From contig NZ_BMFO01000002.1 in NCBI RefSeq assembly GCF_014638745.1, forward strand, positions 186,001 through 250,000: a stretch of 64,000 nucleotides of DNA, read 5' to 3'. Of the stretch, positions 37,895-45,444 are shown in pieces; position 1 is the stretch's first letter; each line of letters starts with the position of its first letter. The DNA is from Arenimonas maotaiensis. Its GTDB lineage: Bacteria; Pseudomonadota; Gammaproteobacteria; Xanthomonadales; Xanthomonadaceae. A model generated the notes under the pieces. That model was not told where the DNA came from, made no database searches, and saw nothing but the letters and a program-made list of their open reading frames with translations. A program made the position numbers and the translations under genes.

Positions 37895-38979
37895 CTTCCG
37901 ATAAAGTCGTCGCATGCATCATCGGGACTCGGCCAGAAGCCATCAAAATGGCGCCGGTCATTTCCGCCATGAAAGAATCAAGCGCCTTCAGGTGCGTGGT
38001 GGTCACCACCGGGCAACACCGTGAGCTGCTGAACCAAATGCTCGAAAAGCTGGACATCCAGCCGGATCATCATTTGGACTTAATGACCGAAGGTCAAGGG
38101 CTCTCGGATCTGTTTGCCAGGATGCTGCCTGGCCTGGAAACCGTCTTTGCCAAGGAGCGAGTCGATGTGGTTTTGGCACAAGGAGATACCGCAACCACAT
38201 TCTGCGCCGCATTGGCGGCTTTTCACCAAAAAATCCCATTTGGCCACATCGAAGCCGGGCTCCGAACCAACGATTTGCTGAACCCGTTTCCGGAGGAAGG
38301 GTACAGGCAAATGGTTTCAAGAATCTCGCGTTGGAATTTTGCGCCGACCAAGTCGGCGGCGGATAACCTGATTTCGGAAGGCGTTGCTCCGGATCGGATT
38401 CATGTGACTGGCAATACCGGAATCGACTCGTTGCTTAAATATGCCGGAAAGTCGCCGGCCAAATCACTGTCAGGAAAGCGGATGATCCTGCTCACCGCGC
38501 ATCGGCGCGAAAATTTCGGAGAGCCGATCAAGGCGATTTTCAGGGCAGTCAAGCGGGTTGTCGAGCGCTTCGATGACGTGGAAGTCATCTACCCCGTACA
38601 TCCAAACCCGAATGTTCGCGAGCTGGCTAAAGAAATGTTGGGAAATCACCCAAGAATTTCCCTTTTGGCTCCTCTGGACTATTTCCAATTCATCGGCGCG
38701 ATGAAAGAATCAACGCTAATCCTTACCGATAGCGGCGGAATTCAGGAAGAGGCTCCGGCGCTTGGGAAACCTGTATTGGTGATGCGTGAAACTACCGAGC
38801 GGCCGGAGGCCGTGCAAGGCGGGCATGCGCTGCTTGTCGGCATGGCTGAATCGTCAATTTTCTATGCGACAGAAAATCTGCTTACCAATCATAAGCTGCT
38901 CTCGGCTATGAGTAGGTCGGGATTTCCGTTTGGTGACGGGAATGCGTCGGGGAGGATTCTCGGGGTTTTGCTGGATTAG
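37891..38979 (+). CDS. wecB: UDP-GlcNAc 2-epimerase (non-hydrolysing)
   Basis: Converts UDP-GlcNAc to UDP-ManNAc, a precursor of ManNAc-containing surface glycans. The 362-residue protein shows the family in order: IGTRPEAIKMAPVI, VVTTGQHRELLNQML, VLAQGDTATTFCAALAAF, HIEAGLRTND, PEEGYRQMVSRIS (commonly PEE-NR), TGNTGIDSL, LLTAHRRENFG, VYPVHPNPNV-like strand and LILTDSGGIQEEAPALG with RETTERPEA. ATG overlaps the preceding stop (ATGA). It is the last gene of the plus-strand glycan operon and faces the minus-strand operon 32 nt away. WecB is used as a family name; wecC is not in the window. Confidence 0.9.
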   Translation: MTSDKVVACIIGTRPEAIKMAPVISAMKESSAFRCVVVTTGQHRELLNQMLEKLDIQPDHHLDLMTEGQGLSDLFARMLPGLETVFAKERVDVVLAQGDTATTFCAALAAFHQKIPFGHIEAGLRTNDLLNPFPEEGYRQMVSRISRWNFAPTKSAADNLISEGVAPDRIHVTGNTGIDSLLKYAGKSPAKSLSGKRMILLTAHRRENFGEPIKAIFRAVKRVVERFDDVEVIYPVHPNPNVRELAKEMLGNHPRISLLAPLDYFQFIGAMKESTLILTDSGGIQEEAPALGKPVLVMRETTERPEAVQGGHALLVGMAESSIFYATENLLTNHKLLSAMSRSGFPFGDGNASGRILGVLLD

Positions 38980-39011
38980 GCCTGTTACGGCTCGTCTTCC
39001 GCCAGTGGATT

Positions 39012-40208
39012 TCAAGTATGGCTATTTAAGATGATTTCATTGTAGTTTTTCACCACGCCATCCGGACTGAAATGACTGTTGAGCTGCGGGCTTACTTGGA
39101 GGCTGCTTTTCTCGATTGAAGTCAGTGCGTTTAATATGCTGTCTGAGTCATGTCCGCATACGATTCCGCCATTGGATTCCGATATAAGCTTCGCGGAAGG
39201 GCTCTGCTTTCCGGTTATAGCCAAAATCGGAAGTGTTATGGAGCTGTAATCGGCAAGCTTGCTTGGCAGGAACGGGTATTCTTCCATCTCCGCCTCAATC
39301 AGCAAAAGCGCATTGCCCTCTGATGACTTCTTCATGGCTTCCTCTTTAGCCAGCAATCCTGTATACCGGACACGGCTTGAAGCGCCGCTCCGTTCAAACG
39401 CATGCCGCATCTCGTCATTTACATTCCCTATGAAGTTAATGACAACGGCGCTTTGTTCCGGAAGCCTCGACAAGGCGGACGCTAGACTAAGGCATACCCT
39501 TTCGCGTGACAAAGACCCGCAGTGGCTAATGACGAACTCGCCGGTTCTTTTCTGGCTTCCTTCTAATATGCCAGGCGCTATATGTGGGATGATGGATGAT
39601 TTCGATTCCGAAACGGATTGATAGTACTTTTTCATGAAATCAAGCTGATCCCTGCAGGTAAAAACCAGGTGGTCCGCAGACTGCAAAATGTCGCCAACCA
39701 CTTTTTTCTGCGCATGGGAAAGAAAAGGGATTGAGAAGTCGGAATACGGCTTTGGCAAAATTGACTCGGGCCATGGGTCGCTCATGCACGCGATCCACTG
39801 CCGCGGCCGGACTTTGGCGTTAAGCACCGCCAAATGCGACTCCATCGGCAAGGCGATTGAAATGACGGCGGAATAATCATTCGTAGCGCTGAGTTTCGAT
39901 ATTCTGCGGGCGGCATTCAATGACCATTTGCTTTGGATAATGGAGACTAGGCTGCGATACAGTTTTCTATGTATTTTTCGGATCAGGGATTTTCCGTCAG
40001 AATGCCAGCTGGCCGGTAGCGCGAAGAGCCTTGCGTTCTGAGGGATTTTTACTCCATCTAATTGGCCGGTCCGGCTATCCGCAGTGACGATGTCCAAATA
40101 ATATCCGGAGTCGCATAATGCATTTACTAGGGCAAATGACTGCTGTGACTGGGCATCTGACATGTCCAGAAGATTTTTTGTAACTAGAAGAACTCTTTTC
40201 TCATTCAT
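39012..40208 (-). CDS. Glycosyltransferase (GT4-like), AT-rich
   Basis: A 398-residue GT-B-like protein. The N-terminal domain begins RVLLVTKNLLDMSDAQSQQS; the C-terminal nucleotide-binding domain has FVISHCGSLSRERVCLSLAS, VINFIGNVNDEMRHAF, VRYTGLLAKEEAMKKSSEGN and EEYPFLPSKLADYSSITLPI. The pattern PSKLADY...PI matches the donor-binding motif of GT4 enzymes that act on surface polysaccharides. It is last in a three-gene operon and overlaps the flippase by 8 nt. AT-rich codons (AGA, ATA, CTA) are frequent. Confidence in the exact family is moderate. Confidence 0.72.
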   Translation of the reverse strand: MNEKRVLLVTKNLLDMSDAQSQQSFALVNALCDSGYYLDIVTADSRTGQLDGVKIPQNARLFALPASWHSDGKSLIRKIHRKLYRSLVSIIQSKWSLNAARRISKLSATNDYSAVISIALPMESHLAVLNAKVRPRQWIACMSDPWPESILPKPYSDFSIPFLSHAQKKVVGDILQSADHLVFTCRDQLDFMKKYYQSVSESKSSIIPHIAPGILEGSQKRTGEFVISHCGSLSRERVCLSLASALSRLPEQSAVVINFIGNVNDEMRHAFERSGASSRVRYTGLLAKEEAMKKSSEGNALLLIEAEMEEYPFLPSKLADYSSITLPILAITGKQSPSAKLISESNGGIVCGHDSDSILNALTSIEKSSLQVSPQLNSHFSPDGVVKNYNEIILNSHT

Positions 40209-41472
40209 TCTTGGATCTCATGATCAGTGTAATCCATGCTATAGCAGCCATGGTTGTTTCCGATGCAGTGACAGCGATGCATAGACCCATCACGCCGTGC
40301 TTAGGAAGTAAAGTAACTGCCAATAGAATCAGTAGAGTCACGCCAATGCCTTCGATTGCTGATCTGTAAAGCGGCATGGATTGCGTAGTTAGGATTGTCG
40401 TTCCCGATATCCTCAATGAAAGCGAGATGGAAAAAACAGATAGATACGGCAGGATTTCGGATAAATAGGCATACTCACTTCCAAAAGCAAGACTTAACAG
40501 TGGCGCGGCATGCCAGGTCGTGGCCGCCAAGAGCAGTCCATACAGCCCCGAAGCCGTGAATATTGCAAGCGTTTTCTGTTTCGCGGCGGAACGATCTTTT
40601 TCTCCGAACAGGGAGGGCATCACAGAAATCATCAGTGCCATTACCGGAAGCGTGGCGGCACTAATCAGCCTGGCCGAAAGTGAGTAGTGGCCTGCTATGT
40701 CGGCAGTCAGAAGCTTGGCGGCGACTGTCTTGTCCGCCTCGGATGGACCTATTGTGGTAGCGCTCTGCACAGCAAAGCCTGATGCGGATTTCACTTCTGC
40801 CATGGTCGGTCTCCGCCAGTATTTAGGTCCTGGCCATTTGCCTGGCTGCAGCTTAATTGCTACGAATAGGCTTATTACTGATGATGCCAGGTACAATCCG
40901 GCATAAGTTGACTCAACGTTCTCGTTTGGCCAAGCGGCAAGGAAAAAGACAGAAGCACACCGCAGGGCAATTGGCAGGGTGAGGATTATCTGAGATCGGG
41001 CTATCTGATTCCTTGCTTGGTACTCCATGCAAGACAGTAGAATAAATGGCTGTATGACGGTTTCTGCTATTCCCAAGGCTATGACCGTATGCAAGTTCGC
41101 GCCCAAGTTTATTAAACTCAACGCAAACAGATACAGAAGAAGCATTAAGATTCCGGCCACGAGCGTTGTCCAGAGAGCATATTCAGCTACTATGCTTCTG
41201 CTCTTGCCTTGATCCCCTGCCGATGCTTTCAGGATAATGAAATGCATGCCAAGCGTTGATAGTGAACCGGAAAGCACTGCCGCCGCGGAAAGTCCGGCAA
41301 AAATGCCGAAACTTGAGGCTCCCAGAGTCTTGGCAAGAACAATCAGCGTTGAGGCCTGAAGGAAAAGTCTGAGCAGGAGTACGTTGCTAGTCAGTAGCGT
41401 GTTTCTGGCAACTGATCCCTGGCTAAAATGCTTTTTCATGAATGGCATCATGATTCGTAATTTTTTGATCAT
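40201..41472 (-). CDS. Wzx-like oligosaccharide flippase
   Basis: A 423-residue membrane protein with about 12 hydrophobic segments, of the polysaccharide-synthesis/MATE-like superfamily. The start is LLLRLFLQASTLIVLAKTLG with ASSFGIFAGLSAAAVLSG, the usual first helices of Wzx proteins; HYSLSARLISAATLPVMALM and PYLSVFSISLSLRISGTTIL are in the second half. It would move a lipid-linked oligosaccharide across the inner membrane. Its ATG overlaps the stop of the GT-C gene (ATGA), so the two are translated together; ATGs at residues 8, 9 and 12 are alternative starts. No Wzy or ligase for O-antigen is nearby, which fits a flippase serving pilin or another protein target. Confidence 0.82.
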   Translation of the reverse strand: MIKKLRIMMPFMKKHFSQGSVARNTLLTSNVLLLRLFLQASTLIVLAKTLGASSFGIFAGLSAAAVLSGSLSTLGMHFIILKASAGDQGKSRSIVAEYALWTTLVAGILMLLLYLFALSLINLGANLHTVIALGIAETVIQPFILLSCMEYQARNQIARSQIILTLPIALRCASVFFLAAWPNENVESTYAGLYLASSVISLFVAIKLQPGKWPGPKYWRRPTMAEVKSASGFAVQSATTIGPSEADKTVAAKLLTADIAGHYSLSARLISAATLPVMALMISVMPSLFGEKDRSAAKQKTLAIFTASGLYGLLLAATTWHAAPLLSLAFGSEYAYLSEILPYLSVFSISLSLRISGTTILTTQSMPLYRSAIEGIGVTLLILLAVTLLPKHGVMGLCIAVTASETTMAAIAWITLIMRSKNE

Positions 41473-43391
41473 TCAGGTGGTGGAGCTATTTGGGATTGGC
41501 TCATTTTGGCTATTTCAATAGCCTTCAGCCATTTGCGGGACTGATCTTTTGGATCGTACATCAGCGTGTCGAAAAAAGGCTGTTTGATTTCCAGGCCTTT
41601 TTTAAGCCATTGCTCCGCGTCATCCACTAGGCCGGCACTAAGCAGCACTTCAGCGATTTTCTGGGTCAATTCCACCGATGGCCCGACTGTATATGCCCTC
41701 TCAAGTTCGGTCATGGTCAGGTCGAGATCGCGTCGGTGAATAAACAGCTTGGCGCGCTCCACACGGATGTGCTGTTCCGACACGGCGCGGAATTTGGGGT
41801 TGGCGAGCAGGGCATCCGTCAATGTAAGCCATTGCGTCTGATCGATGGCGTCCGGACAAGCGTTTTCCTGCACGGCCTGGCGAAGCAGCAACAGGCTGCT
41901 CAAGACGCTGTTCGAATAGCTGCTGACCCCAATTGCCTGAGTACTGTCTTGGTATAGGTCACGGCTTGTCTGAACAGTGGGATTCCAGCATTTCACCAGC
42001 AGAGCCGCCATCGGCAGGTCGGCCTGCCGGATGCCGCCGTCGTAGGCCTGCATCAGGCCATCCAGCGCCTCTTGCGGCTGTCCGCTATCGTAACGGTACT
42101 TGGCGACGTCTTGCGCGGCGCGAAGGGACAGCGGCCGCTCCTTGACCCAAAGCGCCGTCATCAGCTCCGCGTTGCCCCACACCGGTGCCTGCAATGCGGT
42201 AATTATCGCCAACAATGCAAGCCATAGTGAAAACAGTGCGGTAGCTAGGCGTTGACGCTCGCCCAATAGAAAAGGCAGTGCTGACAGCGCCAAGACCGGG
42301 CCGAGCAGGGGCAGGTAGTTGCGGTGCTCGAAGAACAGTTCCAGGTCCAGGATGCTGGACTCCATGGCATGGCCGGCGAAAAACCAGAGAATGGCGAAAC
42401 TCAGTATTGGGAAACGCTTCCGTTTGGCGATAGCGAACAGCAGACTTGCCGCGAATCCTATCGCCAGAAGTAGGGTGCTGACCGGCTGAGTCCAGGAGCG
42501 GGTCACCGGATAGTCGTCAAAGTAGATGCCGCTACCGGACAGGCGAGGCATGAAAATATGGCGTAGATAGTCGGCCAGTACATGCATTTGCGTCATCAGC
42601 CGCTCCGGCATGTTGAAGTCGCGGCTGGAAAATGTACCAGGGCGTGTAGCCATGTACAGTATGGCGGCAAATACGGCCAAGGACGGCAAGATGCACGCCC
42701 ATTGGATAAAGCGGCGAATGGCTAATGGTTTACCTGCTAGCGTTTCGCGAAGCAGGGTGGCATTCAATACCAAAGCAAATAGTGGCAACAGCGCGCCGTT
42801 TTCCTTGCTCAAGGAGGCCAGAATGGTACAGATGCCGAGCACGCTGAGCGCGGCGAATGCGCTCAGTACCGATTTGGCGCGTTGCAGCAGGGCGATATAG
42901 CCCCACAAGCCGATGAAGCAAAAGGCGGCGGACAGCAAGGTCATCCGTTGTACTACCAGCATCTGCGCCGAGAGCTGGAGCGGGTGAAACAGCCAGGCGG
43001 CCATGGCCAGCAAGGGCCAGAACGGGCTTTGTGGCAGGGATGGGTTGGCCTTGGCCAGTTGCCGTAGCAAGCCGAACAGCAGCACGCCGTTCAGCAGATG
43101 GATCATCAGGTTGGTGTATTTGAAGCTGAATGGATCGCTGGGCCAGGCGCTGTCGTTGATCAGGAAGCTAAGCGCCGAAATCGGTCGGCCGGGGCTTCCA
43201 ATGAAAGACGTCAAATAACGGCCTAGATTGTCCCCTGCATTGCCGCTGAGTAACTCCAGGTTCTGCAGATTAGGGAAATCGTCGAACACGAATGGCCCGC
43301 TGAGCGCCGGCCAACCCAACCCGGCATAGACCACCAATAACAGCAGTAAAGTAGCAGATGGAATCAATGCATGTTTGCGGGTCAGAATCAT
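41469..43391 (-). CDS. GT-C membrane protein with C-terminal TPR-like domain, candidate pilin glycosyltransferase
   Basis: A 640-residue protein with about 10-12 membrane helices followed by a soluble helical domain (about 430-640) that ends with TPR-like repeats (LTMTELERAYTVGPSVELTQ, then LSAGLVDDAEQWLKKGLEIK). The first periplasmic loop begins PFVFDDFPNLQN: an acidic pair (Asp37-Asp38) after helix 1 is the expected catalytic site of GT-C glycosyltransferases. GRPISALSFLINDS and LMIHLLNGVLLFGLLRQLA resemble TMTC-like O-glycosyltransferases. It lies directly after pilE, 84 nt away and past a terminator, and is coupled to a flippase and a glycosyltransferase. This context suggests it glycosylates the pilin, but it is not a PglL/TfpO (no Wzy_C motif seen). 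Confidence 0.7.
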   Translation of the reverse strand: MILTRKHALIPSATLLLLLVVYAGLGWPALSGPFVFDDFPNLQNLELLSGNAGDNLGRYLTSFIGSPGRPISALSFLINDSAWPSDPFSFKYTNLMIHLLNGVLLFGLLRQLAKANPSLPQSPFWPLLAMAAWLFHPLQLSAQMLVVQRMTLLSAAFCFIGLWGYIALLQRAKSVLSAFAALSVLGICTILASLSKENGALLPLFALVLNATLLRETLAGKPLAIRRFIQWACILPSLAVFAAILYMATRPGTFSSRDFNMPERLMTQMHVLADYLRHIFMPRLSGSGIYFDDYPVTRSWTQPVSTLLLAIGFAASLLFAIAKRKRFPILSFAILWFFAGHAMESSILDLELFFEHRNYLPLLGPVLALSALPFLLGERQRLATALFSLWLALLAIITALQAPVWGNAELMTALWVKERPLSLRAAQDVAKYRYDSGQPQEALDGLMQAYDGGIRQADLPMAALLVKCWNPTVQTSRDLYQDSTQAIGVSSYSNSVLSSLLLLRQAVQENACPDAIDQTQWLTLTDALLANPKFRAVSEQHIRVERAKLFIHRRDLDLTMTELERAYTVGPSVELTQKIAEVLLSAGLVDDAEQWLKKGLEIKQPFFDTLMYDPKDQSRKWLKAIEIAKMSQSQIAPPPE

Positions 43392-43428
43392 GATGTGCTC
43401 AAAAGTCGGGACCGAACCAATGTGGCAT

Positions 43429-43454
43429 AAAAAAGCCCCCTTGCGGGGGCTTTT
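43429..43454 (-). terminator. Terminator of pilE
   Basis: On minus: GCCCCC, loop GCAA, GGGGGC followed by six T. It starts 22 nt after the pilE stop and would end most pilin transcripts before the GT-C gene. A T-run of four on the other strand gives weak bidirectionality. Confidence 0.88.
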
Positions 43455-43475
43455 ACATCTTCGATAATTCGAAAA

Positions 43476-43904
43476 TTAACGGCAGTTAGACGGACGATAC
43501 TTGTCATCCACGCTACCGCCGGTTTTGCAGTCCCAAGTGACCGAGCCACCGGCAGCGGCCGGGGTCAGCACCAGAGTGTCATTATCAATGTTGGTGTCGG
43601 TCGAGGAATAGGTAATGGTGATGATACCGCTGTTACCCACGGCAACTGAACCCACGTCATTACCTTTGATGGAGCCAGAGGCCGGCAGGCCAGCGGAGGC
43701 GTTATTAGTCGGGAACGCGCCAGTGGACGACTTGGTTTCAGCCACAGCCAGCTTGGCGGCGCCGGCGAGGTTCATGCCTTCCGAGACCTTCGAGCGGGTG
43801 GTGTAGTCTTGGTAAGCCGGGATGGCGATGGCCATCAGGATGCCGAGGATCGCGATCACGATCATCAGTTCGATCAGCGTAAAACCTTTTTGAATAGCTT
43901 TCAT
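43476..43904 (-). CDS. pilE: Major type IV pilin PilE/PilA
   Basis: A 142-residue type IVa prepilin. The leader MKAIQKG is cleaved by PilD before Phe, and the hydrophobic N-terminus FTLIELMIVIAILGILMAIA with Glu5 is diagnostic. The globular part is short; the C-terminal disulphide loop is Cys126-Cys141 (14 residues between), and the protein ends SNCR. The mature domain is rich in Thr, Ser, Asn and Gly, a suitable surface for O-glycosylation. ATG at 43904 has GGGAG eight bases upstream; the open frame extends 59 codons further without pilin features. Flanked by pilR/pilS upstream and a candidate glycosylation operon downstream. Confidence 0.96.
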   Translation of the reverse strand: MKAIQKGFTLIELMIVIAILGILMAIAIPAYQDYTTRSKVSEGMNLAGAAKLAVAETKSSTGAFPTNNASAGLPASGSIKGNDVGSVAVGNSGIITITYSSTDTNIDNDTLVLTPAAAGGSVTWDCKTGGSVDDKYRPSNCR

Positions 43905-43973
43905 GGTGGAACTCCCTGAGAGGTAAATGGACTCGCACTGCGGCAGCGGTTCAATGCAGCCGCCGTGGGGTGC

Positions 43974-43990
43974 GCTATCAAGATGCCCCA
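43974..43990 (-). promoter_or_regulatory. Sigma-54-like promoter of pilE
   Basis: On minus, TGGGGCATCTTGATAGCG carries GG and GC exactly 10 nt apart (43987-43986 and 43975-43974); the surrounding bases match the -24/-12 consensus at GGCA and T-GC. Transcription would begin near 43962, about 58 nt before the pilE ATG. Pilin genes in Pseudomonas are RpoN-dependent and activated by PilR; in Neisseria gonorrhoeae a sigma-54 pilE promoter survives as a relic. A conventional sigma-70 alternative is not obvious, but the degenerate PilR leaves use of this site in doubt. Confidence 0.45.
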
Positions 43991-44018
43991 ATTCAAGGCC
44001 GTATGCAAGTTTTTTTTG

Positions 44019-44040
44019 ATTTGCCCCAGTCCGGGCAAAT
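44019..44040. promoter_or_regulatory. 8-bp inverted repeat upstream of pilE
   Basis: ATTTGCCC (44019-44026), CAGTCC spacer, GGGCAAAT (44033-44040), perfect dyad with 22-bp overall length. It centres about 68 bp upstream of the proposed pilE start and is next to an eight-base A/T run (44010-44017). It is not a terminator because T-runs are on the wrong side. A dimeric regulator, most simply the PilR-like protein next door, is the likely ligand. Confidence 0.5.
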
Positions 44041-44104
44041 GTGAAAGAAATGAGGCGCTTAAAGCCGGAAAAACGGCCCAAAAACCGGCCCTGAGGGGCA
44101 GAAT

Positions 44105-44121
44105 GTGACGCTGTGCGTCAC
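44105..44121. promoter_or_regulatory. 7-bp inverted repeat at the pilR end
   Basis: GTGACGC-TGT-GCGTCAC, perfect, just after the pilR stop codon. No T-run follows on minus. It may be a distal activator site for pilE (about 150 bp from the proposed start) or a transcript-end hairpin of pilR. Confidence 0.4.
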
Positions 44122-44122
44122 C

Positions 44123-45397
44123 TCATTCCATGCCCAGTTTTTCCATCTTGTAGCGCAGTGCGCGGAAGGTGATGCCTAGGTGCGCGGCGGCCTTGGTCTT
44201 GTTGAAGCGGCAGGCTTCCAAGGCGGCCTGGATCTGGGCGCGCTCCAATTGCTCCACCGCTTCGGGCAGGGCTTTGGCCGTGGCTGCGGCCGGTGCGGCC
44301 GGCTCCGGACGGCTGAAACGCAGGTCGCCGGCGTCGATCAGGTTGCCGTCGGCCAAGGCCGCGGCGCGTTCCAGTACGCTTTCCAGCTCGGGCACGTTGC
44401 CCGGGAACGGATGCGCCAACAGGGTCTGTTCGGCGGCCGAGGTCAGGCTCAGGGCGTGGCCGTCGCCGCCGATTTCCTCGAGGAAGGCGTGCGCCAGCGG
44501 CAGGATGTCCTCGGGCCGTTCGCGCAGCGGCGGCACCGGCAGCTCGATGACGTTGATGCGGTACAGCAGGTCGTGCCGGAAGCGTTGGGCGGCGGCTTCG
44601 CGCACCAGGTCCTTGCGGGTGGTGGACAGGATGCGCACGTCGATGGCGGTGTCGGCGAAAGCGCCGATGGCGCGGATGGCCTTGTCCTGAATGGCTTTGT
44701 GCAGCTTGATCTGCACCGGCAGGGCCAACAGATCGACATCGTGCAGCAGCAGGCTGCCGCCTTGGGCGGCCAACATGGCGCCGGCCTTGCCGAACAGCGA
44801 GGCTTCCTGCTGGTCGGGCGCGATGGCGGCGCATTCGAACTCGATGAAAGGCGCCGGCGCGCGCGGACCTTGGCGGTGGATCTGCTTGGCCACCAGGCAT
44901 TTGCCCACGCCCGCCTCGCCGGTGATCAGCACCGGCGCCTGGCTGCGGGCCAGGCGCCCGATCTGCTCGCGCAGGCTCTGCAGGCCGGCCGACTCGCCGA
45001 CCAGGGTCTCGCCGGTATCGGTCTGCCGCTCGCGCAGGGCCAAGGCCTGCTGCACCAGCTGGCGCAGGGTGCCCAGGTCGACCGGTTTGCTGACGAAGTC
45101 GAAGGCGCCGGCCTTCAGCGCGTTGACCGCCGACTGCACGTCGCCGTAGGCGGTGATCATCGCGATCGGCATCGCCCGGTGGTGTTCCGCCACGTGCGCG
45201 ATCAGGTCCAGGCCGCTGCCGTCGGGCAGGCGCATGTCGGTCAGGCACAAATCGAAGCGCCGGGCCAGCAGATGCTCCTTGGCCCGGGTCACGGTTTCGG
45301 CGGTCTCGACCGCCAATCCCATGCGCGACAGCGCCAGGCTCAGCAGGTCGCGGATGTCTTGTTCGTCGTCGACGATCAGGGCGGAGGCGTTGGGCAT
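44123..45397 (-). CDS. pilR: PilR-like response regulator with degenerate AAA+ domain
   Basis: A 424-residue NtrC-type regulator. The receiver is intact (acidic pair Asp10-Asp11, phospho-acceptor Asp54 in CLTDMRLPDGSG, Lys104). The AAA+ domain keeps a Walker A core (GEAGVGK, 160-166, followed by Cys) and both arginine-finger residues in FRHDLLYRINV. But the segment between CAAIAPDQQEASLFG and GGSLLLHD is about 20 residues shorter than in normal family members, so the GAFTGA loop that contacts sigma-54 is absent; the Walker B reads LLLHD where LFLDE is expected; and the sensor II motif is GNVPELE in place of GNVRELE. The Fis-type HTH (LERAQIQAALEACRFNKTKA) is normal. It probably binds DNA but cannot remodel sigma-54 holoenzyme. 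Confidence 0.85.
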   Translation of the reverse strand: MPNASALIVDDEQDIRDLLSLALSRMGLAVETAETVTRAKEHLLARRFDLCLTDMRLPDGSGLDLIAHVAEHHRAMPIAMITAYGDVQSAVNALKAGAFDFVSKPVDLGTLRQLVQQALALRERQTDTGETLVGESAGLQSLREQIGRLARSQAPVLITGEAGVGKCLVAKQIHRQGPRAPAPFIEFECAAIAPDQQEASLFGKAGAMLAAQGGSLLLHDVDLLALPVQIKLHKAIQDKAIRAIGAFADTAIDVRILSTTRKDLVREAAAQRFRHDLLYRINVIELPVPPLRERPEDILPLAHAFLEEIGGDGHALSLTSAAEQTLLAHPFPGNVPELESVLERAAALADGNLIDAGDLRFSRPEPAAPAAATAKALPEAVEQLERAQIQAALEACRFNKTKAAAHLGITFRALRYKMEKLGME

Positions 45398-45444
45398 GGG
45401 CTCAGTATAGGTCAGTGTCGGGGAATCGGCGGGCGCTCATCGGA

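Noticed and set aside
44019-44040. Hairpin as terminator of pilR
   Set aside because: A/T runs lie on the wrong side for a minus-strand terminator.
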